Positions 1-7,125 of a stretch of DNA of 14,013 nt are shown here, piece by piece. Within the stretch, counting starts at the first letter, position 1; each line of letters opens with the position of its first letter. The notes below the pieces were generated by a model that searched no databases, was not told the DNA's origin, and worked only from the letters and a program-made list of their open reading frames with translations. Position numbers and translations under genes: made by a program. Source of the DNA: Micrococcales bacterium UBA3913 (lineage in GTDB: Bacteria; Actinomycetota; Actinomycetes; Actinomycetales; Microbacteriaceae); NCBI GenBank assembly GCA_002391425.1, contig DGEZ01000001.1, forward strand, positions 1-14,013, written 5' to 3'.

Positions 1-128
1 GCGATCCCATCCGCGGCGTCAATCACGTAGCCGATTTCCGCGCGCTCCGGCGTGGAAGCCTCGTAGGACTTCGCGAAGTCTTGAAGGGCCTCGCGGATAT
101 CCTCGGAACTGATTGATAGCTCTGCCAT
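1..128 (-). CDS. atpA: ATP synthase F1 subunit alpha, N-terminal fragment
   Basis: This is the start of the alpha subunit of F1, the non-catalytic nucleotide-binding partner of beta; only the first 42 codons are inside the window and the rest runs off the left edge. The visible protein begins MAELSISSEDIREALQDF, the usual opening of actinobacterial AtpA, whose N-terminus contacts subunit delta and the stator. Two ATG codons stand in tandem (131-129 and 128-126). A Shine-Dalgarno-like AGAAAGGA lies only 2 nt before the first and 5 nt before the second, so I chose the second, which also gives the usual N-terminus. The gene follows atpH after a short gap, as the next member of the atp operon. 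The Walker motifs lie outside the window, so identity rests on the N-terminus and the context. Confidence 0.93.
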   Translation of the reverse strand, partial: MAELSISSEDIREALQDFAKSYEASTPERAEIGYVIDAADGI

Positions 129-152
129 CATTGTCCTTTCTGGGATGCCTTG

Positions 153-956
153 TTAGTGAACCAGCGAGGACCGAAGCTCGCCAAGTCTTGTCTGTGTTGT
201 GGCGTCGATGACCTCTGAGTCGACCTCAGCGCGGACACCACCGATCACGCTGGGATCTACAACGAATCCGGGGTAGAGAGCAGACCCGAACTGCTTCTCC
301 AGTCCGGCGACCATCGCGGTCTTCTGTGCATCCGTTAGCTCAACAGCCGTGGTGACCGTGACCAGATGCCGACCATCCAGTTGCGCGGCGACTCGCGCGA
401 ATTCCACCATCGTCGGAGCAATCTGCCCGCCGCGGCGATGCGTGGCCGCATACTGCACAGCGGCCAGCGCCTCCGCCGAAATTCGCTTCTCGAACAGCTC
501 GTCGATCAGCTGATCCACACCGGTGCGATCCCCCGACAGCGGCAACGCCAGCTGCAGTTCGTGGCTGCCGGCGAACACCTGACCGATCGCGAACAGCTCC
601 GCAACATACGCCGCGATCCCCTCGGAGGTGCGCGCCACCTCAGCGAGCGCAGACACCGCCAGGTCGACGACACCCCGCACGAACTCACGCGGGCTCGACC
701 ACGGGACGGACACGAGGGAGCGAATGAACGCGACCACGTCCGCAGGAAGCGCCTTCCCGCACACCGCGTCGACGAGGACTTCGCGGCGCGACACGTCCAC
801 CGCCGGGTCCGTCAGGAGGGAGCGAAATTGGGGAACCGACTCGAGTGCATCTGCGAAGCTGAACAGTCCCTCGGCGAAATCCACCGAGCACTGTACGTCG
901 CCGGATCGGATGGCCCCGATCGCGCCGTTGAGAGATTCCCGTGTCGCACTGCCCAT
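153..956 (-). CDS. atpH: ATP synthase F1 subunit delta
   Basis: Subunit delta (267 aa) sits on top of F1 and ties the alpha/beta hexamer to the b-subunit peripheral stalk. The N-terminal part is helical, as expected for the OSCP/delta fold (for example FAEGLFSFADALESVPQFRS). The C-terminus carries the family signature DPSVIGGVRAEVDSEVIDAT followed by a final helix ending LGELRSSLVH. Typical bacterial delta is near 180 aa; the longer form here is usual in actinobacteria. It is a stand-alone gene, unlike the b-delta fusion of mycobacteria. The ATG lies 2 nt after the atpF stop and has no strong ribosome-binding site of its own (a GGAG lies about 14 nt upstream), which suggests translational coupling to atpF. 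Start and stop are clear and I see no frame disruption. Confidence 0.96.
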   Translation of the reverse strand: MGSATRESLNGAIGAIRSGDVQCSVDFAEGLFSFADALESVPQFRSLLTDPAVDVSRREVLVDAVCGKALPADVVAFIRSLVSVPWSSPREFVRGVVDLAVSALAEVARTSEGIAAYVAELFAIGQVFAGSHELQLALPLSGDRTGVDQLIDELFEKRISAEALAAVQYAATHRRGGQIAPTMVEFARVAAQLDGRHLVTVTTAVELTDAQKTAMVAGLEKQFGSALYPGFVVDPSVIGGVRAEVDSEVIDATTQTRLGELRSSLVH

Positions 957-958
957 TG

Positions 959-1492
959 CTACTTCGCCGCTCCGTCCAAATCTGCGAGGAACTGGTCGAC
1001 CACATGCTGAGACCGCGTGTCGTCGGTGAGGGACTCACGCACGACGCTGGAAGCGAGGTCCACGGCCAGCAGGCCAATCTCTGACTTGAGTTCCGTAAAC
1101 GCGGCCTGCCGATCCGCCTCGATCTGTGCGCGTGCGGTGTCCGTGATGCGCTGCGCCTCGGCCTGAGCCTGCTGACGCAACTCGGCGAGGATCTGCTGCC
1201 CCTCGGCCCGAGCCTGGTCGCGGATCTGCGCTGCCTCGCGGCGAGCCTCCGTCAGCTGGGCCGTGTACTGGGCCAGTGCTGCTTCGGCCTGCTCCCTCTG
1301 CTTCTGCGCATCCTCGATGTTGCCCTCGATCTCCGCGGCGCGCGCATCCAGCATCTTCTGGAACTTCGGAAGGACGTACTTCCAGAAGAAGAAGAGGAGA
1401 ACGACGAAGACGATCGCCGAACCAACCAGATCGTACGACGCCGGGAACAGGATGTTCTGTTCCTCAGCCACAACCACAGCGCTCACCGTCAC
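959..1492 (-). CDS. atpF: ATP synthase Fo subunit b
   Basis: Subunit b (177 aa) forms the peripheral stalk that holds F1 still against the rotating c-ring. One transmembrane helix near residues 22-40 (GSAIVFVVLLFFFWKYVLP) is followed by a long, charged, alanine-rich amphipathic helix from about residue 45 to 150, rich in Glu, Arg and Gln, that should form the right-handed coiled coil of the b dimer. The C-terminus (about 150-177) would bind delta. The start is a GTG at 1492-1490. A second GTG at 1486-1484 has better spacing (8 nt) from the AGGA motif that overlaps the atpE stop codon, so the protein may begin two residues later. There is one b gene and no b-prime gene in the cluster. It lies 4 nt after atpE and 2 nt before atpH. 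Confidence 0.96.
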   Translation of the reverse strand: MTVSAVVVAEEQNILFPASYDLVGSAIVFVVLLFFFWKYVLPKFQKMLDARAAEIEGNIEDAQKQREQAEAALAQYTAQLTEARREAAQIRDQARAEGQQILAELRQQAQAEAQRITDTARAQIEADRQAAFTELKSEIGLLAVDLASSVVRESLTDDTRSQHVVDQFLADLDGAAK

Positions 1493-1496
1493 AGTC

Positions 1497-1724
1497 CTAG
1501 AAGATGAAGCCTGCGGCCAGGCCGATCAGGGCCAGCGCCTCAGCGAATGCGATACCGATGAACATGGTCACCTGAAGCTTGCCGGAGAGCTCAGGCTGAC
1601 GAGCCATCGCCTCAACCGTCTTGCCGGCGATGATGCCGATGCCGATGCCCGGGCCGATGGCGGCGAGACCGTAACCAACAGTCGCGATGTTTCCAGTGAT
1701 CTCTGCCAGGTACGAAACGTCCAC
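1497..1724 (-). CDS. atpE: ATP synthase Fo subunit c (proton-binding ring)
   Basis: Subunit c (75 aa) is a two-helix hairpin that oligomerises into the membrane rotor ring. Helix 1 carries the glycine motif GIGIGIIAG (residues 26-34), which packs helices in the ring. The polar loop ARQPE (41-45) contacts gamma/epsilon. Helix 2 has the proton-binding carboxylate Glu62 in IAFAEALALIG. There is no glutamine in helix 1 and no Ser after Glu62, so the Na+-binding pattern is absent and the ring should be proton-coupled. The start is GTG at 1724-1722, preceded by a strong purine-rich ribosome-binding site (AAGGAAGGA) with about 7 nt spacing. A hairpin lies just upstream (see the separate entry). The length is near the family norm. 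Confidence 0.97.
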   Translation of the reverse strand: MDVSYLAEITGNIATVGYGLAAIGPGIGIGIIAGKTVEAMARQPELSGKLQVTMFIGIAFAEALALIGLAAGFIF

Positions 1725-1747
1725 GAGGGATTCCTTCCTTTGGTTCT

Positions 1748-1769
1748 GGTTCGAGCGGTCACTCGAACC
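1748..1769 (-). promoter_or_regulatory. Perfect hairpin in the atpB-atpE gap, before the subunit c ribosome-binding site
   Basis: On the transcribed strand GGTTCGAG pairs with CTCGAACC across a 6-nt loop (TGACCG), an 8-bp stem without mismatches. It sits in the 51-nt gap between the atpB stop and the atpE start, a few bases before the AAGGAAGGA ribosome-binding site. No T-run follows, so it is not a classical intrinsic terminator. It may stabilise or demarcate the mRNA, or keep the ribosome-binding site open, to raise subunit c synthesis. The role is inference. Confidence 0.55.
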
Positions 1770-1775
1770 GGGTTT

Positions 1776-2600
1776 TCAGTGTTCGTCTTCCAAAGCCAGC
1801 TGGATGTAGGCCGTGGTCAGGAGAACGAAGATGTAGGCCTGCAGCACGGCGACCATGATCTCGAACAGGGTGAAGACGAACCCCATCAGGAGCGTCACCC
1901 CGCTGAGAGCCTTGAACAGGTCGGGTGCTTCGAGCAGGAAAAACGAGGTGGCCGAGAAGCACAGCACGAGCAGGAGGTGCCCGACCACCATGTTCATGAG
2001 GAGACGGAGGGTCAGCGAGACCGGGCGAATCACGAACGTGCTCAGGAACTCGATCGGGGTCATCAGCGGGTACAGCCACTTCGGGACGCCCGCGGGGAAC
2101 AACGCCGCCTTGAAGTAGTGTCCGGCACCGAACTTTTTCACGCCCGCATAGATGAACACCACATAGGCAATTACCGTCAGCAGCAACGGCATCCCAATCG
2201 TCGCGGTGCCTGCCAGGTTGAGACCCGGGATGATGCCGGTGAGGTTCATCCCCAACACCATGATGAAGATTGTGGTCAGCAGGGGCGCGAACCGCTTGCC
2301 ATCGGCCTTACCCAACATGTCATCGGCGATGTTCACACGGACGAAGGACAGCAACATCTCCCCCACGCTCTGCCAGCGCCCGGGGACAACCTTGAGATTC
2401 CGGGCGAACAGCCAGAATGCCAGCACAATAGCCGCCAGCACGATGAAGCGGATGATCGTCAGACGGTTGATCTCGAACGGGGTGCCCTCGAAGAAGATCG
2501 CCGGAGGAAAGAAATCCTCGATCGACGGTCCGTGAAACTCTCCGCTGTCTTCAGCGCGCACCACGACGCCGATAGCCGGTGCCACCAGTTCACTGAACAA
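1776..2600 (-). CDS. atpB: ATP synthase Fo subunit a
   Basis: Subunit a (274 aa) is the stator membrane protein that forms the two proton half-channels against the c-ring. Several transmembrane segments are evident (for example 47-67, 108-125, 135-152, 205-223 and 232-270). The signature helix contains SLTLRLLMNMVVGHLLL with the essential Arg199, which matches E. coli Arg210. Upstream, MNLTGIIPG (118-126) is the conserved loop and helix before the channel. The C-terminus AYIFVLLTTAYIQLALEDEH is typical. The chosen start is TTG at 2600-2598, preceded by a moderate ribosome-binding site (GGGTAGGGCAGA). It follows a 153-nt gap after the atpI-like gene and precedes atpE by 51 nt. The start codon is less certain than the gene. 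Confidence 0.96.
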   Translation of the reverse strand: MFSELVAPAIGVVVRAEDSGEFHGPSIEDFFPPAIFFEGTPFEINRLTIIRFIVLAAIVLAFWLFARNLKVVPGRWQSVGEMLLSFVRVNIADDMLGKADGKRFAPLLTTIFIMVLGMNLTGIIPGLNLAGTATIGMPLLLTVIAYVVFIYAGVKKFGAGHYFKAALFPAGVPKWLYPLMTPIEFLSTFVIRPVSLTLRLLMNMVVGHLLLVLCFSATSFFLLEAPDLFKALSGVTLLMGFVFTLFEIMVAVLQAYIFVLLTTAYIQLALEDEH

Positions 2601-2753
2601 TCTGCCCTACCCTCGACTTGTCTCCCACGCCTGTGTCGGGAATCCGGGAAGCGCCGCTGACGTGACGCAACCTCAGACAACGTCCACCAGTGTACATGAC
2701 AAGATTCGCATCCCTGCCACGGAGGACGAAAAATAGCGGAAACCCGATGAGAA
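2601..2753 (-). promoter_or_regulatory. Gap between the atpI-like gene and atpB; possible atp operon promoter
   Basis: This 153-nt stretch contains no convincing gene. A TACACT hexamer at 2694-2689 fits a -10 box (TAnnnT), but no good -35 lies 16-18 nt upstream, so a promoter is only a suggestion. The spacing contrasts with the overlapping genes upstream and makes a separate start for the atp core plausible. A 3-bp stem followed by a short T-run just after the atpI-like stop is too weak to call a terminator. Confidence 0.25.
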
Positions 2754-3179
2754 TCACGTATCCTTTGCGTCTTTGTCCACAGAATCGGTGGTGTATGGCT
2801 GCCGTGATGTGAGGGCGACGAAAACGTCTATCGTCAGCTGCCCCACCACGACCACCACCAGGCAGAAGAAAAGGACCGGGCCGTCGACCGTCTCGGAGTC
2901 GCGCAGGGCGAACAGCACGACCAGGAATACGACGAGTTTGACCAGCCATGACCCCATCACCACGGCGAAGAACGTCGTGGGCGAAAAGTGCGCGCCCAGG
3001 CGGATGCTTGCGATCGTCACCGCAGAGAACACGACCGCGAGACCGGCCCCCCACAGCGCGCCCCACACCCCAGGGGTGCCCGCGAGCATCCCCCCGATGA
3101 TGGCGCCGCCGACGCCCACCGCCACGGCCAGCCACACCGACAACCACAGCGCCCGATGTAGCACCTTGCCTGCCGTCAT
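2754..3179 (-). CDS. atpI: AtpI-like four-helix membrane protein
   Basis: This is a small integral membrane protein of 141 aa with four predicted transmembrane segments near residues 11-31, 37-58, 70-92 and 101-123, and a polar, charged C-terminal tail (TTDSVDKDAKDT). Position and topology match the AtpI/UncI-like protein that precedes atpB in most actinobacteria (the Rv1303 position in M. tuberculosis). In other bacteria AtpI helps c-ring assembly or Mg2+ supply; that role is not proven for the actinobacterial proteins. The ATG at 3179-3177 overlaps the wecA stop by 4 nt (ATGA), which indicates translational coupling. The frame is open further upstream to 3314, but that would lie wholly inside wecA, so I use the overlap start. 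Motifs are weak, so the call depends on context. Confidence 0.8.
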   Translation of the reverse strand: MTAGKVLHRALWLSVWLAVAVGVGGAIIGGMLAGTPGVWGALWGAGLAVVFSAVTIASIRLGAHFSPTTFFAVVMGSWLVKLVVFLVVLFALRDSETVDGPVLFFCLVVVVVGQLTIDVFVALTSRQPYTTDSVDKDAKDT

Positions 3180-4300
3180 GTCCCGGCCCTCCTTCTGCGA
3201 CGAATCCACCGTTCGATCACCGGCCGCATGGTCAGCAGGACGCACCCCACCAGCCCGATCAGAGCGAACGGGAACACCTCCTGCCAGCGCCAGAACATCA
3301 ACGCCAGCGAGCACAACGACACCAGCAGCGTCCAGGCGTAGAACACGAACACGGCGGACACCGTGCCGTGCCCGATGTCCAGCATCCGGTGGTGCAGGTG
3401 CTTGCGGTCAGCCGCGAACGGACTCTTGCCCGCACGCAGCCGGCGTACCACCGCGAGGGTGAAATCCAGCAGCGGGGCGATAAGGATCGCCAACGGAACG
3501 ATCATCGGCATCATGGTGGGCAGCCACAGGGACCGCTTCTCCAGGAACGACGGGTCCACCTGGCCGGTGACCGCGATGCTCGCAACAGACAGGAACATGC
3601 CCAATTGCAGTGCACCGGAATCACCGAGAAAGATCTTCGCCGGGTGCCAATTGAACGGCAGGAAACCCGCGACCGCCGCCACCGTGACCACCGCGATCAG
3701 GGAGGCCATCGTGAAGTAGTTGTTCGCCGCGTTCGGCGTCGTCTGCACCGACACCATGTAGCTGTACAGGAAGAACACGCTGCCGGCGATGAGCACCACA
3801 CCGGAGACGAGCCCGTCCAGGCCATCGATGAAGTTCACCGCGTTCATCACGAGCACGATCGCCAGCATCGTGACGATCAACAGCCCCAGGCCCGAGCCGA
3901 TGACGACCCCGTCGATGGGCAGCGACACGATCTGAAACCCGCGCCACGCCAGCCACCAGGCCACCAGGAACTGCCCGGCCAGTTTCGTGTACCAGTCCAG
4001 GTCCCAGATGTCGTCGACGATCCCCAGGGCACACACGAACGCTGCCGCCGCCAGAAGCGCCCACAGCTGGGACCCCTCGAACAGCCGGGAAAACCACCCG
4101 ATCTGGGAGGCGACGAGTATCGCGACCGCGAAGGCGACGAAGATCGCGATCCCGCCCAGCCGCGGGGTGGGACGTTTGTGCACATCCCGCGCACGGATGG
4201 CCGGGTACAGCTTAAACCGCATCGCCACCCGCCACACGACCCAGGTCATCGCGAAAGACACGACCGCCGTGATCGCGGCGATGAGGATGTACCCGCGCAC
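3176..4300 (-). CDS. wecA: Polyprenyl-phosphate sugar-1-phosphate transferase (WecA/Rfe, MraY superfamily)
   Basis: This polytopic membrane enzyme (374 aa) should transfer a sugar-1-phosphate, probably GlcNAc-1-phosphate from UDP-GlcNAc, to decaprenyl or undecaprenyl phosphate. That is the first membrane step of cell-wall glycan linker or teichoic-type polymer synthesis. All cytoplasmic family motifs are present: DVHKRPTPRLGG (39-50), the Mg2+-binding Asp pair in VDD (96-97), NAVNFIDGLDGL (153-164), FLGDSGALQLG (224-234) and the WecA-type DRKHLHHRML (298-307). MraY has a different histidine loop, which favours the WecA branch. It ends in an Arg-rich tail (RWIRRRRRAGT). The GTG start at 4300-4298 shares one base with the tsaC stop (TAGTG), and its stop overlaps the atpI-like start. 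The exact sugar substrate cannot be read from the sequence. Confidence 0.93.
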   Translation of the reverse strand: MRGYILIAAITAVVSFAMTWVVWRVAMRFKLYPAIRARDVHKRPTPRLGGIAIFVAFAVAILVASQIGWFSRLFEGSQLWALLAAAAFVCALGIVDDIWDLDWYTKLAGQFLVAWWLAWRGFQIVSLPIDGVVIGSGLGLLIVTMLAIVLVMNAVNFIDGLDGLVSGVVLIAGSVFFLYSYMVSVQTTPNAANNYFTMASLIAVVTVAAVAGFLPFNWHPAKIFLGDSGALQLGMFLSVASIAVTGQVDPSFLEKRSLWLPTMMPMIVPLAILIAPLLDFTLAVVRRLRAGKSPFAADRKHLHHRMLDIGHGTVSAVFVFYAWTLLVSLCSLALMFWRWQEVFPFALIGLVGCVLLTMRPVIERWIRRRRRAGT

Positions 4301-4959
4301 TAGCCGTCAACCTCGGTGGCGCCCGCGACAGCACGGATCTCCTCCACCGGGATCGCTCCCCTGCGCAGCACGCGGATCGGACCGCCGTCGTTCACGCGCG
4401 TCAGGTCCAGGATGGTCGACGCGGTGCCGCCCGGGGCACGGCCACCATCCAGGTAGACCTCCACCGCATCCCCGAGCATCGCCTGGGCCTGTTCTGCGGT
4501 CATCGCCGCGGGCTGGCCGTGCGTGTTCGCCGACGACACCGCGAGCGGTCCGGTGTCCCGCAGCAGCTCGCGGCACACCTCCAAATCGGGGATGCGCAGC
4601 GCCACCGTTCCTCCGGTGTCGCCCAGGTCCCAGGACAGGGACGGCTGCATGGTGAGCACCAGGGTGAGCGCACCTGGCCAGAACTTCTCGGCGAGAGTAC
4701 GGGCCAGCTGCGGGATGTCCGCCGCCAGCGCATCCATTGTGGCGAGCTCAGGGATCAAGACCGGTGGCGGGAAGTCCCTGCCGCGTCCTTTCGCGTCCAG
4801 CAGGCGCTGCACGGCCGCCGGAGCGAACGCGTCAGCGGCGACACCGTAGACGGTGTCGGTGGGTGTGACGACAAGCGAACCCGCAGAGAGCGCTCGACGC
4901 GCCTCACGCAATGCCCGCGGCAGGTCTTCTGGATGTTCGCACCGAACAATCTCAGACAT
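4300..4959 (-). CDS. tsaC: L-threonylcarbamoyladenylate synthase (TsaC/Sua5/YrdC)
   Basis: TsaC (219 aa) makes threonylcarbamoyl-AMP from threonine, bicarbonate and ATP, the first step of t6A37 modification of ANN-decoding tRNAs in the cytoplasm. The YrdC fold is marked by TPTDTVYGVAADAF (32-45), the KGR nucleotide-binding motif (Lys57, Arg59), KFWPGALTLVL, VALRIPD and GPLAVSSANTHGQPA. The protein ends soon after STILDLT and RRGAIP, so it is the short TsaC form without the C-terminal Sua5 domain. The ATG at 4959-4957 has a strong ribosome-binding site, AAGGAG with 8 nt spacing. It follows prmC after a 182-nt gap, larger than usual in this locus, and overlaps wecA by one base. Threonine as substrate fits the nearby thr genes, but that link may be coincidental. 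Confidence 0.94.
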   Translation of the reverse strand: MSEIVRCEHPEDLPRALREARRALSAGSLVVTPTDTVYGVAADAFAPAAVQRLLDAKGRGRDFPPPVLIPELATMDALAADIPQLARTLAEKFWPGALTLVLTMQPSLSWDLGDTGGTVALRIPDLEVCRELLRDTGPLAVSSANTHGQPAAMTAEQAQAMLGDAVEVYLDGGRAPGGTASTILDLTRVNDGGPIRVLRRGAIPVEEIRAVAGATEVDG

Positions 4960-4983
4960 CTGATGTGCTCCTTCGGTTGACCC

Positions 4984-5002
4984 CTGCCCATTGTATGGGC
5001 AG
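4984..5002 (-). promoter_or_regulatory. Dyad overlapping a -10-like box in the tsaC leader
   Basis: On the transcribed strand CTGCCCAT and ATGGGCAG form a perfect 8-bp inverted repeat around a 3-nt centre (ACA), 25-43 nt upstream of the tsaC ATG. The centre creates TACAAT, five of six matches to the TATAAT -10 consensus. No good -35 element lies 17 nt upstream. It could be a promoter with an overlapping operator, or a leader hairpin; no T-run follows, so a terminator is unlikely. Geometry is seen; function is inferred. Confidence 0.4.
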
Positions 5003-5103
5003 CTTCCCCCGGCTCCTGCCCGCCGCGAGGATCCTCAGCGAAGCCAGAGCGAGAACGAGCCCCTTGCCCACACAGACTCAGCCGAGCTGCACTGGGCCAG
5101 CTC

Positions 5104-5123
5104 CTGACCGGCATCTGACCGGC
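5104..5123 (-). repeat. Two 9-bp direct repeats with an 11-bp period after prmC
   Basis: GCCGGTCAG on the transcribed strand occurs twice (plus-strand coordinates 5104-5112 and 5115-5123), separated by AT, about 20 nt downstream of the prmC stop. An 11-bp period puts both copies on the same face of the DNA helix, as binding half-sites often are. It may equally be chance in GC-rich DNA. Confidence 0.35.
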
Positions 5124-5141
5124 TGAGAGCCTCGAGCGCAT

Positions 5142-6041
5142 CTAGACCCTCTCGGCGACCGTGAACCGGTCTCTGCCGGTGAGATCGGGCAGCGTGGACG
5201 CGTCGCGCCACCACGCCGAGCCGAGCAAGGCACGTACCCGATCCCCTTGGCCCTCCGCGTGCTCGCACAGGAAAAATCCGCCCGAACGCAACACCATGCC
5301 CGCCACCGGAACCATCGCGGTGAGCGCGTCCAGACCGTCCGCACCCGCGTAGAGCGCAACCTCGGGATCGAAGAGGTACACTTCCGGGTCGTGCGGGCAT
5401 TCGCCTTCCGGCACGTAGGGCGGGTTGCTGATCACGACATCCGGGGTCGGCAGCTCCCTGAGCACCTCGCCTGCGGTGAAGTCGGCGTGAATGAGGTGGA
5501 CGTTCTCCAGTCCCAGCGTGCGCCGGTTGTGCTGGGCCCACACGAACGCGCATCCCGACTTCTCGATGGCGAACACGGTCACATCGGGGCGTTCGACTGC
5601 TACCGACAGTGCGATCGCACCAGAACCGGTCCCCAGGTCGAACACCACAGCGCCCTGCGGGGTGCGCCGGAGAGCTTCCTCCACCAGAACTTCGGTCTCT
5701 GGCCGCGGGATGAACACCCCAGGTCCCACGGCGAGCTCGATGCTGCGGAACGGGGCCACCCCGGTGATGTGTTGCAGCGGGATGCGCCGGGCACGCACCT
5801 CGACGAGTTCTCGAATCTGCTGGGCGTGCGCGGTCGACACGGAACGGTCCAGGAGTACGGCGGCGCTCACCTCGCCCCGGCTCTTCCCCAGCACGAAACC
5901 GGCGATCAGCTCCGCATCCGCCTGCGGGGTGGGCACGCCGGCGCGCTCCAGCACCCGTGCCGACTCCGCCAGCAGTGCGCGGGCCCCGCCCGGCGCGGCA
6001 TCCGCGGCACCAGTCTGGTCGATCAGGGAGGCGGAGGACAC
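5142..6041 (-). CDS. prmC: Peptide chain release factor N5-glutamine methyltransferase (PrmC/HemK)
   Basis: PrmC (299 aa) methylates the glutamine of the GGQ motif in release factors 1 and 2 with S-adenosylmethionine, which raises peptide release. The N-terminal helical substrate-recognition domain covers about residues 20-90. The linker motif PLQHITG (88-94) and FIPRPET (110-116) follow. The SAM-binding motif I is FDLGTGSGAIALS (134-146), and the catalytic NPPY (206-209) binds the glutamine amide. The start is GTG at 6041-6039, one base after the prfA stop, with an AGAAGGA ribosome-binding site inside the end of prfA at about 8 nt spacing. The immediate upstream neighbour is its own substrate, RF1, so writer and target are made together. 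The length is close to the family norm. Confidence 0.96.
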   Translation of the reverse strand: MSSASLIDQTGAADAAPGGARALLAESARVLERAGVPTPQADAELIAGFVLGKSRGEVSAAVLLDRSVSTAHAQQIRELVEVRARRIPLQHITGVAPFRSIELAVGPGVFIPRPETEVLVEEALRRTPQGAVVFDLGTGSGAIALSVAVERPDVTVFAIEKSGCAFVWAQHNRRTLGLENVHLIHADFTAGEVLRELPTPDVVISNPPYVPEGECPHDPEVYLFDPEVALYAGADGLDALTAMVPVAGMVLRSGGFFLCEHAEGQGDRVRALLGSAWWRDASTLPDLTGRDRFTVAERV

Positions 6042-6042
6042 C

Positions 6043-7125
6043 TCAGTCGTCCTTCTGCCCGAGTTCAGCCAAACGATGCTCCTCGTCGGCCTGAATCGCC
6101 GACTCGATGACGGGCCCGAGTGCCCCGTTCATCACCTGGTCGAGGTTGTAGGCCTTGTACCCGGTGCGGTGGTCCGCGATCCGGTTCTCCGGGAAGTTGT
6201 AGGTGCGGATGCGCTCGGAACGATCCATCGTCCGGATCTGGCTCTTGCGCGCCTGGGAGGCTTCCTCCTCCAGCTGCTCCTGCTGCATGGCCAGCAACCG
6301 GGCCCGCAACACGCGCATCGCGGCCTCACGGTTTTGGATCTGGCTCTTCTCGTTCTGCATCGACACGACAATGCCCGTCGGCAAGTGCGTGATACGCACC
6401 GCGGAATCCGTCGTATTCACCGACTGCCCACCCGGACCAGACGACCGAAACACATCCACACGAATGTCCTTCGCGTTGATCTCGACTTCTTCGGGCTCGT
6501 CCACCTCGGGGAACACCAGTACCCCGGTGGTCGAGGTGTGGATGCGCCCCTGCGACTCCGTCACCGGAACGCGCTGCACGCGGTGGACGCCGCCTTCGTA
6601 CTTCAGGCTCGCCCACACACCTTCCGCGGGGTCGCTGGCGTGGCTCTTGATCGCCAGGGAGATGTCCTTGAAGCCCCCCAGATCGGACTCGGTCTTGTCG
6701 AGCACCTCGACCTTCCAGCCGCGGGACTCCGCGTAATGGCTGTACATCCGGAATAGATCGGCGGCGAACAGGGCGGATTCCTCGCCGCCCTCGCCGCCTT
6801 TGATCTCCATGATCACGTCGCGGCCGTCATTCGGGTCGCGCGGGATCAGCAGCCGACGCAGCTTCTCCTCGTACTCGTGGTGGGCGTGCTCGAGCGCAGG
6901 CACCTCCGCGGCGATCGCCTCGTCCTCCGAGGCGAGTTCCTGGGCCGCTTCGAGGTCTTCTGCACTCTGCTGCCAGGCGTGGTACGCCTTGGCTATTGCA
7001 GACAGCTCCGCGTAGCGTCGGTTCAGCTTCTTCGCGAGCGCAGGGTTGGCATGAACCGAGGGGTCGGCGAGTCTGTTCTCCAGCTCCACATGCTCAGCCA
7101 GCAGCGCTTCTACTGACTCAAACAT
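6043..7125 (-). CDS. prfA: Peptide chain release factor 1
   Basis: RF1 (360 aa) reads UAA and UAG stop codons in the ribosomal A site and triggers hydrolysis of peptidyl-tRNA. The tripeptide anticodon Pro-Val-Thr (187-189, in VQRVPVTESQG) identifies RF1; RF2 would carry SPF. The catalytic loop is SSGPGGQSVNTTDSAVR, with GGQ at 232-234 and Gln234 the target of PrmC. The N-terminal coiled domain (1-100) and the C-terminal DRSERIRTYNFPENRIADHR (301-320) are canonical, and the length matches the family. The ATG at 7125-7123 lies 6 nt after the rho stop, with AGGAGG inside the last rho codons about 11 nt upstream, so it is very likely co-transcribed with rho. In many actinobacteria rpmE stands between rho and prfA; it is absent here. 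Confidence 0.97.
   Translation of the reverse strand: MFESVEALLAEHVELENRLADPSVHANPALAKKLNRRYAELSAIAKAYHAWQQSAEDLEAAQELASEDEAIAAEVPALEHAHHEYEEKLRRLLIPRDPNDGRDVIMEIKGGEGGEESALFAADLFRMYSHYAESRGWKVEVLDKTESDLGGFKDISLAIKSHASDPAEGVWASLKYEGGVHRVQRVPVTESQGRIHTSTTGVLVFPEVDEPEEVEINAKDIRVDVFRSSGPGGQSVNTTDSAVRITHLPTGIVVSMQNEKSQIQNREAAMRVLRARLLAMQQEQLEEEASQARKSQIRTMDRSERIRTYNFPENRIADHRTGYKAYNLDQVMNGALGPVIESAIQADEEHRLAELGQKDD

Noticed and set aside
1748..1769. GGTTCGAG as a tRNA T-arm
   Set aside because: No acceptor stem, anticodon arm or D-arm can be built around it in the 51-nt gap.
1263..2660. Plus-strand open frame of 465 codons antisense to atpF, atpE and atpB
   Set aside because: It spans three conserved genes in antisense, is of low complexity and has no recognisable motif.
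2725..2753. Intrinsic terminator after the atpI-like gene
   Set aside because: The T-run is present but the stem is only about 3 bp.
4755..5141. Minus-strand open frame of 128 codons across the prmC-tsaC gap and the start of tsaC
   Set aside because: It overlaps tsaC in another frame, is Arg/Ser-rich and shows no motif, so it is probably a shadow.
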